Source of the DNA: an uncultured Methylotenera sp.
GTDB lineage: Bacteria > Pseudomonadota > Gammaproteobacteria > Burkholderiales > Methylophilaceae
Direction: 5' to 3'
NCBI RefSeq assembly: GCF_946479685.1
Contig: NZ_CAMLGS010000004.1
Coordinates: 1 to 64,000 of the forward strand
DNA length: 64,000 nt
Shown here piece after piece: positions 1-7,981 of this stretch (its first letter is position 1; each line of letters opens with the position of its first letter). The position numbers were made by a program, and so were the translations under genes. Below the pieces are notes generated by a model. The model searched no databases. It saw only the letters and a program-made list of their open reading frames with translations, and was not told the origin of the DNA.

Positions 1-159
1 TGGATACTGTCACGCACACCACAGCTATCGTACCCAATTAAGCAGCATTTAATTGCAGAAGCTAAAGAACTTGGCTTTGCAACAGATAAACTAATTTACG
101 TAAATCAATCACCAGAAGCGGTTAATTACGAGGCTGGGCGCCACGTCACACACCAGTAA
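1..159 (+). CDS. blc: Bacterial lipocalin (Blc-like), C-terminal part only
   Basis: This frame is open from the window edge to a TAA at 157-159 and gives 52 residues beginning WILSRTPQLS. The string WILSRTP is typical of the last strand of bacterial outer-membrane lipocalins, followed by a C-terminal helix (KQHLIAEAKELGF) and a final strand ending LIYVNQSP, as in E. coli Blc. The family binds lipids or lysophospholipids at the outer membrane. The N-terminus, with any lipobox, lies outside the window. The gene converges with the ygiQ-traB operon, with only a few bases between stops. Confidence 0.8.
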   Translation, partial: WILSRTPQLSYPIKQHLIAEAKELGFATDKLIYVNQSPEAVNYEAGRHVTHQ

Positions 160-166
160 CGCCTGA

Positions 167-1030
167 TCACTTCACCACATGCAAGGTATAACCTGCCTGC
201 TTGAGCGAGGCAATCAGCCCGGTGGGGCCTGCCAAGTGTGAAGCACCCACAACCACAAACAAGCTTTTGTCCTGCGCTTTAGCCAGCACCCGCTGCGTCA
301 TCACTGCATTGCGCTCATCCAGCAATTTCACGCGCATTTTCTCCCAAAGTGGCGTAGGCAGCATACTGCCGGTAGTGTGTGCATTGAGCGCTGCGAGTTT
401 ATTCGCATCGCCTTTTAAATAGGCCTTGATTAACTGCTCGTAATCACGCTCTTTCGCTTGCTGGCTACGTTTTAACACCTGTCGCAATAAGGCTAGCTGC
501 TCAGCCGAGGTTAAGCTATCCATTACGGCAAAATGTTCAGCAGCAGATTCTATGCCCTGCACTTCTTTGCCATTATCTTCCGCAAGGCGCATCAGCAAGT
601 TATCTTGCGCATATGGGGTCAGTGGTCTGGGGGAATCAAACACCACCGCCAATAACCACGGCTTGGTGCGTAGTGCTATATCTCTATGCATGACATGAAA
701 ATCAGCCAGTGCATACAGTTGCTCTAGCTCCTTAGGGCTTAAGCTGGATTTGAGGTCGGTATCGTTGGTCTGCAGCATACGCGGGTCTTGCGGTGCGTCA
801 GACTCCATCATAAACGCATCTACCGACTTTAACGCCGCCAGCACGCTAGGGGCAAAGTCGGTCACCCTATTATCATCAGTATGAATCGAGCCAAATAGAT
901 AAATCGTAGGTGCGGTTTTAGACTCAGCCTTCCAAAACAGCCCCCGCTCTGCTAAGGCAGGGGTACTGAGCAAAGCGAATAGCAGCAGCATGAGGGCTTG
1001 GTATAAACTCGGTATGAATGACCTTAACAT
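167..1030 (-). CDS. TraB/GumN family secreted protein
   Basis: This is a 287-residue protein with an N-terminal signal peptide (LMLLLFALLSTPALA). It carries the two GxxH motifs of the TraB/GumN family: YLFGSIHT near the start of the mature protein and VVGASHLAG near the C-terminus. Relatives are Tiki-like metalloprotease-fold proteins whose bacterial substrates are mostly unknown. I chose the ATG at 1030 because GAGGG lies 7 bases before it; a TTG at 1048 would add six residues with a poorer ribosome site. It follows ygiQ by 24 bases and is probably co-transcribed with it. The function is not established. Confidence 0.8.
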   Translation of the reverse strand: MLRSFIPSLYQALMLLLFALLSTPALAERGLFWKAESKTAPTIYLFGSIHTDDNRVTDFAPSVLAALKSVDAFMMESDAPQDPRMLQTNDTDLKSSLSPKELEQLYALADFHVMHRDIALRTKPWLLAVVFDSPRPLTPYAQDNLLMRLAEDNGKEVQGIESAAEHFAVMDSLTSAEQLALLRQVLKRSQQAKERDYEQLIKAYLKGDANKLAALNAHTTGSMLPTPLWEKMRVKLLDERNAVMTQRVLAKAQDKSLFVVVGASHLAGPTGLIASLKQAGYTLHVVK

Positions 1031-1054
1031 CACATCACCCTCACACAAAACTAC

Positions 1055-3220
1055 TTAGGAGTATTTACGTTTTTTCTCGGTAGTACGTCTAGGCCGTACC
1101 GTACGCTCCAACTGCTCACCACGCACCGTAGTCACCGGCTTGGTTGAAAGCGGCTGCCAAGCTGGAATCAAGCAATGCTTGCCGCTACCGATTAAATCGT
1201 CACGCCCCATTTTCTTCAGCGCTTCACGCAGCATCGGCCAATTGTTTGGGTCATGGTAACGGATAAAGGCTTTATGTAGCTTACGCACATTACCCGCTTT
1301 CGGGATAGGCACTTCATCAGAATCTACCGTCACTTTACGCAACGGGTTTTTACCTGAGTGGTACATCGCCGTTGCCATCGCCATTGGCGTAGGGGTAAAC
1401 GTTTGTACTTGATCTAATTTAAAATCGTATTTCTTCAACCACAACGCCAAGTTAAGCATGTCGTTATCCGTGGTACCCGGATGTGCCGCAATAAAGTACG
1501 GAATCAAATACTGCTTCTTACCCGCCTCGGCGCTGAACTTCTCAAACATGGCTTTAAATTCGTCATAAGCACCCATGCCCGGCTTCATCATTTTGCTCAG
1601 CACATTTTCTTCACTATGCTCAGGCGCAATCTTCAAATAGCCGCCTACATGGTGCTGCACCAGCTCTTTCACATATTCAGGTGACTTCACTGCTAAGTCA
1701 TAGCGCAAACCAGAGCCAATCAGAATTTTCTTCACACCTTTAATCGCCCGTGCTTTACGATACAGCTGAATCAGCGCGCTATGGTCCGTATTCAAGTTCT
1801 CGCACACAGCCGGATAAACACAGCTTAACTTACGGCAGTTTTTCTCGATAGATTCAGATTTACATGCAATACGGTACATATTGGCGGTAGGGCCACCCAA
1901 ATCTGAAATCACGCCAGTAAAGCCATCCACCTTATCGCGGATCTCTTCTACTTCTTTCAAGATAGAAGCCTCAGAACGGCTTTGAATAATGCGGCCTTCA
2001 TGCTCGGTAATACTGCAGAAGGTACAGCCGCCAAAGCAGCCGCGCATGATGTTTACGCTGAAGCGTATCATTTCCCAAGCTGGGATTTTTGCATCTTTAT
2101 AAGCTGGGTGTGGCTTACGTGCATACGGCATGTCGTACACATAGTCCATCTCTTTGGTGGTAAGCGGGATTGGCGGCGGATTGAGCCACACTTCTCTATC
2201 ACCATGCTTTTGTACCAAAGCGCGCGCATTGCCCGGGTTAGCCTCCAAGTGCAATACCCTTGAGGCATGCGCATACAGCACTGGGTCATTCGCCACCTCT
2301 TCAAACGCAGGTAAACGCACTACCTGTTTGCTTCTATCAGCCTTGGGTGCTTTCAACCTAAGATTAGGGACGATTTCAATGGCGCTTACACCAGCAGGTA
2401 ATTCTGTTTTCTTTGCCTCACTGTCTTTCGCATCATTGGTAGCGCAGCTAGCGTCAGACTTACCCATTTTCATTTCATATGGGTCAACTGGCTTATCTAC
2501 AGCACCAGGACGATCCAGCTTGGTACTTTCTACCTCACTCCAGCCTTCTGGAATCTTTTTACGTAAAAATGCAGTACCGCGGATATCTTGAATATCAGCA
2601 ACTTTCTCGCCTTTGGCAATTCGGTGGCTAAGCTCTACCAATGCACGCTCTGCGTTGCCATACAATAAAATATCGGCTTTAGAATCCACCAAAATACTAC
2701 GGCGCACTTTATCTGACCAATAGTCATAATGCGCGATACGGCGCAAGCTCGCCTCAATACTACCCACCACTAACGGCACGTCAGAATATGCCTCACGACA
2801 GCGCTGGCTATATACCAGCACCGCACGGTCTGGGCGTTTGTTCGGTTCCGCATTCGGTGTATACGCGTCATCACTACGGATTTTTCTATCCGCAGTATAG
2901 CGATTCACCATGCTATCCATATTGCCAGCAGTAACCCCAAAATAAAGGTTAGGTTTGCCTAGCACTTTAAATGCATTAGCATTTTGCCAATCAGGTTGCG
3001 CAATAATGCCAACCCTAAAACCCTGCGCCTCCAACAAACGGCCCACCAACGCCATACCAAAACTAGGGTGGTCAATATACGCATCCCCCGTTACCAAAAT
3101 GATGTCGCAGCTATCCCAGCCAAGGGCGTCCATTTCGGCACGTGACATCGGTAAAATTGGCGCAGGCCCAAACCGCTTCGCCCAATAAGGACGATAGCTA
3201 GGAATAGGCTTTGCTAACAT
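1055..3220 (-). CDS. ygiQ: YgiQ family radical SAM protein
   Basis: This is a large radical SAM protein of about 721 residues. The N-terminal part matches YgiQ/UPF0313 ([20 protein letters not shown], then an [15 protein letters not shown] region). The [4Fe-4S]-binding CxxxCxxC motif is in [12 protein letters not shown], near residue 400. A C-terminal stretch [13 protein letters not shown] is also typical of the family. The reaction is unknown. A low-complexity linker rich in Lys, Asp and Ala (about residues 260-300) precedes the radical SAM core. The start is uncertain: ATG at 3220 is preferred, but an in-frame TTG at 3238 is possible and neither has a strong Shine-Dalgarno. First gene of a two-gene operon with the TraB-like gene. 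Confidence 0.88.
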   Translation of the reverse strand: MLAKPIPSYRPYWAKRFGPAPILPMSRAEMDALGWDSCDIILVTGDAYIDHPSFGMALVGRLLEAQGFRVGIIAQPDWQNANAFKVLGKPNLYFGVTAGNMDSMVNRYTADRKIRSDDAYTPNAEPNKRPDRAVLVYSQRCREAYSDVPLVVGSIEASLRRIAHYDYWSDKVRRSILVDSKADILLYGNAERALVELSHRIAKGEKVADIQDIRGTAFLRKKIPEGWSEVESTKLDRPGAVDKPVDPYEMKMGKSDASCATNDAKDSEAKKTELPAGVSAIEIVPNLRLKAPKADRSKQVVRLPAFEEVANDPVLYAHASRVLHLEANPGNARALVQKHGDREVWLNPPPIPLTTKEMDYVYDMPYARKPHPAYKDAKIPAWEMIRFSVNIMRGCFGGCTFCSITEHEGRIIQSRSEASILKEVEEIRDKVDGFTGVISDLGGPTANMYRIACKSESIEKNCRKLSCVYPAVCENLNTDHSALIQLYRKARAIKGVKKILIGSGLRYDLAVKSPEYVKELVQHHVGGYLKIAPEHSEENVLSKMMKPGMGAYDEFKAMFEKFSAEAGKKQYLIPYFIAAHPGTTDNDMLNLALWLKKYDFKLDQVQTFTPTPMAMATAMYHSGKNPLRKVTVDSDEVPIPKAGNVRKLHKAFIRYHDPNNWPMLREALKKMGRDDLIGSGKHCLIPAWQPLSTKPVTTVRGEQLERTVRPRRTTEKKRKYS

Positions 3221-3427
3221 TGTTGAGTATTGTTCCAAGGTATCTACTATAAATCGATAAAAGTGCGCGCATTTTACGCGCTAATCATATGATTAAGAAG
3301 CTTTTTTATAGTTCAATTACATGAATAGTAAGTGTAAGCCAATTAAATGCGGTTTTTTTGATAACCGTCACCCGCAATATTGCATACAATACAGGCACAA
3401 ACCACCTATGAGAACCTACTAAAAACT

Positions 3428-4057
3428 ATGTGTGACTACGCAAATTTAGTAAAAACTTTGCATCAATTTGCAGAAAAAGCCAAAGACAAACCACTAACCG
3501 TGGGCGAGGCCTTAGACACATTAGACGAAGCTGGCTACGCATTTATCTGCATCATACTGGTTTTACCCTTTTTACAGCCTATCCCGCTAGGCCCATTCAC
3601 GGTACTGGGCGGAGTCGCCTTTGCCACACTTGGCTGGCAATTACTACATGACCACGAATCACCGATACTACCAAAAAAAATATTGGCGATTGAATTTAAC
3701 GAGAGCACATGGAAAATGCTAGCCAAGGTCTGCCTGGAGATTTTGGGCTTATGCAGAAAAATCAGCAAACCACGCTACCCCCTTATTGCAGCAGGCATAC
3801 GCGGCCAAAAAATGGGCGGCTTTATCCTGCTGGCCGCCGGCGGGTTAATGGCCATCCCGTTTGGTGTATTACCATTCAATAATTTTTTACCCGGCCTAGC
3901 CATCTTGTTTTACTGCATAGGCGAGCTAGAAGATGACGGCTTAATGTACCTGATTGCGTTATTCTGGCTGGTCGTCACCACCATCTATTTCAGCGCCTTC
4001 TTTTTTGCACTTTGGTACTTTGGCGAAAAGGCATTAGCGTTTTTTAAAATATTTTAA
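3428..4057 (+). CDS. exoD: ExoD family membrane protein
   Basis: The product (209 residues from ATG 3428) has the hallmarks of the ExoD exopolysaccharide-synthesis family. These are an early GEALDTLDEAGYAF helix, a hydrophobic PFLQPIPLGPFTVLGG segment, and the late NFLPGLAILFYCIGELEDDGL pattern ending in acidic residues before the last membrane spans. Three or four membrane segments are visible. ExoD was named from rhizobial mutants with altered exopolysaccharide; the biochemical role is unclear. A TTG at 3380 could extend the protein by 16 residues, but that extension does not resemble the family. No ribosome site is strong for either start. Confidence 0.8.
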   Translation: MCDYANLVKTLHQFAEKAKDKPLTVGEALDTLDEAGYAFICIILVLPFLQPIPLGPFTVLGGVAFATLGWQLLHDHESPILPKKILAIEFNESTWKMLAKVCLEILGLCRKISKPRYPLIAAGIRGQKMGGFILLAAGGLMAIPFGVLPFNNFLPGLAILFYCIGELEDDGLMYLIALFWLVVTTIYFSAFFFALWYFGEKALAFFKIF

Positions 4058-4279
4058 TGTGCCTAATGCTAATGCGTTAAGACTTACGCCTCTGGCATAC
4101 ACTGAAAATTTGTAGGCTCTTATAGACCTCTATATTTTTCTTAAAAATTCGATTATTTTTGCAGTAATTTATTGATGAGAGACTAATCTTAAAGCCCAAA
4201 ATTATCACTCAAGAAATCAAAACTTCCCCCATACAAAGCAACTTCGTCTAGAATCATTTTGCAGTGACTCTTTGTCTCT

Positions 4280-4296
4280 ATATTAACTGTTATGCC
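4280..4296 (+). other. Possible degenerate attC/attI R' box at the left end of the cassette array
   Basis: The stretch TTAACTGTTATGCC ends in GTTATGC (4289-4295), close to the GTTRRRY recombination core that marks the 3' end of attC sites. It sits 23 bases before the first cassette-like gene. No matching left arm is visible upstream, so it could be the truncated site of a lost cassette or chance. It is the weakest of the proposed cassette boundaries. Confidence 0.3.
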
Positions 4297-4318
4297 TCAT
4301 TGAATTGAAGGTGGATGA

Positions 4319-5170
4319 ATGCCCGTTCGGTTTGAAATAAATGATGGAAGGCTTCTGGTTATTCAGTCTTTCGACTTCCCAGCCATTTATTTGGACCATT
4401 GGGCAATTCGTCAATTATCTAGCGACCCAATTCTGGGTAATCGGTTTCTTAGCGCGCTAAAAGCTAGTGGTGGCAGTTTGGTAATTTCCCACGCCAACCT
4501 TGCCGAAATTACTGGTGCAACTGACCCAAGACACGCAGATGAAATAGCAAAGTTTCTTGAAGCAGTGCTACCAAATATCTATTTCGCAATGTTTAACGTT
4601 GAGAAGGCAATAGATCAAGAAAACGTCACCCGCGACACGAACATCAGACTAAAGGCAGCCCCTGATATTGACCTTCTTTTAGAAGTGGCTCGACAGCGGC
4701 AAGATGATTTTCAGCCATTTACGATTGCAGGCGTTATCAACGCAATCGCAGAGAACCGTGAAAAGTTAAACACCACCTGGATGGAAAGCAATCGAGAGTT
4801 GGCAGACCAAATCAATAATGTGCGCTCTAACGTAGAAACGGTGAAACAGGCCCAAAATTTCAAAGGCCATCCATCCCACGTCCCAACCCTTGCAGTGATG
4901 CAGGAATTACTTCGCGCGATTTTCTTAGATAAGACCTTAACTATTGGTCCGAATGACGCAGGAGATATGCACCATGCAATTACGTCAATTACTTATTGCG
5001 ACTATGTTCTGCTAGATGGCAAGTGGGAGGATCTATATGGACGAATGGTGCGTAGGTTTGCCAAGCTAGAGTTGCAAATCCGTCTTGCAAAGGTTTTTTC
5101 CGAACGGCGTCGGGGTTTGGAATCGTTTCTGAGCGATCTAGAAAATCATGGGACAGTAATTGCAGCATAA
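4319..5170 (+). CDS. PIN-like domain protein, probable ribonuclease fold, cassette-borne
   Basis: I do not recognise a named family for these 283 residues, but acidic residues are spaced as in a PIN nuclease. D26 is in IYLDHWAIRQL, E63 in ANLAEITG, D213/D216 in NDAGDMHHA, and D233 at the end of a hydrophobic strand (CDYVLLDGKW). The fold order (first-strand Asp, helix Glu, Asp before an Ala-containing helix, Asp after a strand) fits PIN. The middle (about 75-200) is helical and longer than in small VapC toxins. GGTGG precedes ATG 4319. The stop codon lies inside an attC-like site, as in integron cassettes. No partner antitoxin gene is seen. Confidence 0.55.
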   Translation: MPVRFEINDGRLLVIQSFDFPAIYLDHWAIRQLSSDPILGNRFLSALKASGGSLVISHANLAEITGATDPRHADEIAKFLEAVLPNIYFAMFNVEKAIDQENVTRDTNIRLKAAPDIDLLLEVARQRQDDFQPFTIAGVINAIAENREKLNTTWMESNRELADQINNVRSNVETVKQAQNFKGHPSHVPTLAVMQELLRAIFLDKTLTIGPNDAGDMHHAITSITYCDYVLLDGKWEDLYGRMVRRFAKLELQIRLAKVFSERRRGLESFLSDLENHGTVIAA

Positions 5171-5239
5171 CCCTTTGGTCAAGAGGGGCCGTCTTCCGGC
5201 GTACCACCTCCAGACGGCACCTTACCTCCAACGTTAGGT
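5165..5239 (+). other. attC-like integron recombination site 1
   Basis: The 75-base spacer has the layout of an attC site. The left core GCATAAC (5165-5171) overlaps the TAA stop of the previous gene; it deviates from RYYYAAC at one position. The right core GTTAGGT (5233-5239) fits GTTRRRY exactly. Imperfect arms pair between them: TTGG 5175-5178 with CCAA 5228-5231, GG 5186-5187 with CC 5220-5221, and GCCGTC 5188-5193 with GACGGC 5213-5218, with an unpaired A at 5219. The next gene starts 5 bases after the core, as in cassette arrays. Confidence 0.7.
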
Positions 5240-5243
5240 CTCT

Positions 5244-5627
5244 ATGCATACCCAGTCCGCACCAGACGAATTTGCACAACACCTGACCGACGTTTTTCGA
5301 CTGTTCGGACCAATCTCTTTGCGCCGAATGTTCTCTGGCTATGGTATTTATCACGATGGAATCATGTTCGGTTTAATATCTCAGGACACACTGTACTTGA
5401 AGGCCGATGTAAAGAACTCTGCTGATTTTAAGCATCAAGGGCTTAGTCAGTTCGAGTATGTTCGACAAGGGAAAGTCATTGGACTATCCTACTATCAGGC
5501 TCCAGAAATCGTACTGGAGGACGCCAATGAAGCTTCTCTCTGGGCGCGTCGCTCGTTTGAAGCCGCTCTGCGTGCTAACGCATCAAAAGCTAAGACTGTT
5601 CGAAGCCGTCATAAACAAGAAATCTAA
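5244..5627 (+). CDS. TfoX N-terminal domain protein
   Basis: This 127-residue protein matches the TfoX/Sxy N-terminal domain. It has the signature RRMFSGYGIYHDGIMFGLISQ, then LYLKAD, a conserved F..QG segment, and the closing YYQAPEIVLEDANEASLWARRS. Full-length TfoX regulates competence in Haemophilus and Vibrio; stand-alone N-terminal domain proteins are common and mostly uncharacterised, and also occur in integron cassettes. The start ATG 5244 follows the recombination core of the previous site by 5 bases with no good Shine-Dalgarno. The stop codon lies within the next attC-like site. It ends in a basic tail (SKAKTVRSRHKQ). Confidence 0.85.
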   Translation: MHTQSAPDEFAQHLTDVFRLFGPISLRRMFSGYGIYHDGIMFGLISQDTLYLKADVKNSADFKHQGLSQFEYVRQGKVIGLSYYQAPEIVLEDANEASLWARRSFEAALRANASKAKTVRSRHKQEI

Positions 5628-5679
5628 CCCATCATTGAAGCGGAACGCCTAACGGCACCCATTAACTCAAACGTTAGCC
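5622..5679 (+). other. attC-like integron recombination site 2
   Basis: This is the clearer of the two sites. Left core ATCTAAC (5622-5628) fits RYYYAAC and contains the TAA stop of the preceding gene. Right core GTTAGCC (5673-5679) fits GTTRRRY. TTGA 5635-5638 pairs with TCAA 5667-5670, then an extrahelical A at 5639, then G5640 with C5666; GCC 5647-5649 and GGC 5654-5656 form the tip. The extrahelical base on one strand is characteristic of attC folding. The right arm TTAACTCAAACGTTAG is very close to that of the well-known aadA-type attC. Length 58 bases is normal. Confidence 0.75.
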
Positions 5680-5689
5680 AGATTAAATC

Positions 5690-6250
5690 ATGAAAGTCCT
5701 ACCACTTGAACTAAGTTTCGCTTGCGAAGCTGATGCTAAAGAAATTGCAGCCCTCGTGAACAGGGCTTATCGGCCTTCCGCGCAGGAGACTGGCTGGACA
5801 CATGAAGCAAACCTCATTGCTGGTGAAAGAATATCTACCGAACAAGTACTTTCCCTATTTCACGAACAATCTACGATTTTGCTCTTGCGTCTTGGGCAAG
5901 AGATCGTAGCGTGTGTGCATGTGCAAGGTGGACAGTCCGGCACTTACATTGGCATGCTAGCGACAAACCCAACAATGCAAACGCAAGGTATTGGTAAGCA
6001 AATGTTACTACATGCAGAGGCGTATGCCATTGAACACTACAACGCTTCGGTACTCAAAATGTCGGTTCTATCTTTACGGCCAGAACTATTGGCTTTCTAT
6101 GAACGGCGCGGCTATGTACTTACCGAGCAGGTTACGGAATATCCATTGTCGGCCGGTGTCGGCCAGCCTATGGTCACTGGCATTCTGGTTTTATCTTTGG
6201 AAAAAAGCGTCCGCAAACCTAGCATTCAAGCAAGCATCGTAAAAATGTAG
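5690..6250 (+). CDS. GNAT family N-acetyltransferase
   Basis: The 186-residue protein has a GNAT fold. It opens with a beta strand and helix (LSFACEADAKEIAALVNRAYR), a central strand (LLLRLGQEIVACVHVQ), and the acetyl-CoA-binding motif A (IGMLATNPTMQTQGIGKQML; the Q/RxxGxG core is QTQGIG). It ends with the LLAFYERRGY pattern of motif B. The substrate cannot be read from sequence. It is the third gene of the cassette-like array, 10 bases after the right core of site 2, and GNAT enzymes are frequent integron cargo. A degenerate left core (GCCTAAAC) overlaps its stop, with no partner core found downstream. Confidence 0.85.
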   Translation: MKVLPLELSFACEADAKEIAALVNRAYRPSAQETGWTHEANLIAGERISTEQVLSLFHEQSTILLLRLGQEIVACVHVQGGQSGTYIGMLATNPTMQTQGIGKQMLLHAEAYAIEHYNASVLKMSVLSLRPELLAFYERRGYVLTEQVTEYPLSAGVGQPMVTGILVLSLEKSVRKPSIQASIVKM

Positions 6251-6387
6251 CCTAAACAGCTTCATCAATCTGCGTGATTACTTTATATTCAAAACTTACA
6301 TTTAATTAACGCTTCTAAGATGATAATGCGCAACATGGTGCATTATCAGCAAAATACGGCAAGAGCCAGCAAATCAAGATTAAGTTT

Positions 6388-7095
6388 ATGAGCCAAGGTT
6401 ATTATCAACTTCCTAATGGTCGGGTTGCCAGTATAGATGGTGAGTGCGACTTTCCACCTTTAACTGAAGCCCTTAACGAGCCTAATGGATTAATCGCGAT
6501 TGGCGGCGACCTCTCGCTGCCACGCCTATTAGCGGCTTATCATCAAGGTATTTTCCCCTGGTTTAGCGAGGGTGAGCCTATTTTATGGTGGAGCCCTAAC
6601 CCACGCATGGTGCTTTTTCCTAACGAGTTAAAAATATCCAATTCACTACAAAAAACGCTCAAGAAAAAAACATTTGAGGTAAGGTTCAACACGCAGTTTC
6701 GTGCAGTCATTGCGGCTTGCAGCAACACCCCACGCGGCGAGCAAGCCGGCACCTGGATTACACAGGATATTATTGATGCTTACTGCAGGCTGCATGAAGC
6801 CGGATTTGCGATTTCTGCAGAGTCTTATTTTGAGGGTGAGTTGGTTGGCGGCTGTTACGGGGTGCGCATAGGCCGTATGTTTTATGGTGAGAGTATGTTT
6901 CACCACAAAACCGATGCATCCAAGGTTGCCTTTGTGAGTTTGGTGCAGCACCTAACAGCGCTAGGCATTGGCCTGATTGACTGCCAGATGAAAACAGCGC
7001 ATCTAGCTAGCCTTGGCGCAAGAGAAATTGACCGTGCGGAATTTGCATCGCAATTATCTACATTAACCCAGAGCAGTCCAAGCAACACAGAGTAA
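6388..7095 (+). CDS. aat: Leucyl/phenylalanyl-tRNA--protein transferase
   Basis: A 235-residue protein with the full Aat signature. This includes FPPLTEALNEPNGLIAIGGD near the N-terminus, AAYHQGIFPWFSEGEPILWW (the tRNA and acceptor pocket), SPNPRMVLFP, and GGCYGVRIGRMFYGESMFH. The enzyme transfers Leu or Phe from aminoacyl-tRNA to N-terminal Arg or Lys of proteins, creating N-degrons for ClpS/ClpAP. It is followed 21 bases later by bpt, so both bacterial N-degron transferases lie together. A 137-base spacer precedes it and probably holds its promoter. Confidence 0.95.
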   Translation: MSQGYYQLPNGRVASIDGECDFPPLTEALNEPNGLIAIGGDLSLPRLLAAYHQGIFPWFSEGEPILWWSPNPRMVLFPNELKISNSLQKTLKKKTFEVRFNTQFRAVIAACSNTPRGEQAGTWITQDIIDAYCRLHEAGFAISAESYFEGELVGGCYGVRIGRMFYGESMFHHKTDASKVAFVSLVQHLTALGIGLIDCQMKTAHLASLGAREIDRAEFASQLSTLTQSSPSNTE

Positions 7096-7116
7096 AAATA
7101 GGGTTATACTTTTACC

Positions 7117-7860
7117 ATGAGTTTACCTAGCGATACGCCGCTGCACAAACTGCAGTTTTACGTCACCACGGGCTACACCTGCGGCTACCTGCCTAACAGA
7201 ATGGCACAAAGCCTGATTGCCGCACCGCAGCACCTGGTGGACGCAAACGTATACAGTGGCTTGATTCAGCAAGGCTTCAGACGTAGCGGAAAGTTCTCTT
7301 ACAGGCCGCATTGTGAGAACTGCCAGGAGTGCGTACCAGTCAGAATTGTATTAGCAAGGTTTAGCCCTAGCCGCAGCCAAAAACGCGCGTTTAAACAGCA
7401 CCAGAATCTCACCACCACGATATTGCCCATAGGCTTTCATGAAGAGCATTATGCGCTATATGCAAGCTACCAGCGCGCACGCCATAGCGAAGACAAAACG
7501 GATGAACAGCTAGCGCAAGATGCAGACGCGCAAGAAAGTGATGTGGAGCAGTATCAGAGCTTTTTATGCCAATCTAACGTAGAAAGCGTACTTGTAGAGT
7601 TTAGAGAAAACGGCCAGCTTAAAATGGTGAGTGTGATTGATATCGTGCTTGATGGTGTGTCTGCGGTTTATACCTTTTACGACACTAGCGACAGCTCTAC
7701 CAGCTATGGTACCTATAACGTGCTCTGGCAGGCGCTATGGGCACAAACCCTGAGCTTACCTTACCTGTATTTAGGCTACTGGATTAAAGACAGCAGGAAA
7801 ATGGCGTATAAACAGAACTACCAGCCGCTAGAGAAACTGATAGACGGTGAATGGCGTTAG
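7117..7860 (+). CDS. bpt: Aspartate/glutamate leucyltransferase (Bpt, ATE family)
   Basis: The 247-residue product matches bacterial Bpt, which adds Leu to proteins starting with Asp or Glu. It has a CGYLPNRMAQS motif near the N-terminus, GFRRSGKFSYRPHCENCQEC with the family cysteines, and PSRSQKRAFKQHQNL. The GNAT-like C-terminal half contains a YTFYDT motif and LGYWIKDSRKMAYKQNYQP. It is co-directional with aat at a 21-base gap, so the two are probably one transcript. It ends close to a convergent gene; the short spacer carries a tandem repeat. Confidence 0.95.
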   Translation: MSLPSDTPLHKLQFYVTTGYTCGYLPNRMAQSLIAAPQHLVDANVYSGLIQQGFRRSGKFSYRPHCENCQECVPVRIVLARFSPSRSQKRAFKQHQNLTTTILPIGFHEEHYALYASYQRARHSEDKTDEQLAQDADAQESDVEQYQSFLCQSNVESVLVEFRENGQLKMVSVIDIVLDGVSAVYTFYDTSDSSTSYGTYNVLWQALWAQTLSLPYLYLGYWIKDSRKMAYKQNYQPLEKLIDGEWR

Positions 7861-7942
7861 GTGTCTGCCAAATATATAACATAAACAACACGTTAATTAT
7901 TAGTAGCCACCCCCAGCATTACACAACCTAGACCAATTCATT

Positions 7943-7981
7943 AGGCGGTTTGACTAGACGGTTTGATTAGACAATTTCATT
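7943..7981. repeat. 13-bp imperfect tandem repeat, three units
   Basis: Units AGGCGGTTTGACT (7943-7955), AGACGGTTTGATT (7956-7968) and AGACAATTTCATT (7969-7981) run head to tail. The stop codon of the minus-strand GGDEF/EAL gene (7967-7969) lies inside, so unit three encodes its last residues. It is one of seven similar repeats in short spacers of this window. Confidence 0.7.

Noticed and set aside
2154..2591. A 145-codon plus-strand frame opposite ygiQ
   Set aside because: Antisense to a conserved radical SAM gene, no recognisable domain and no ribosome site.
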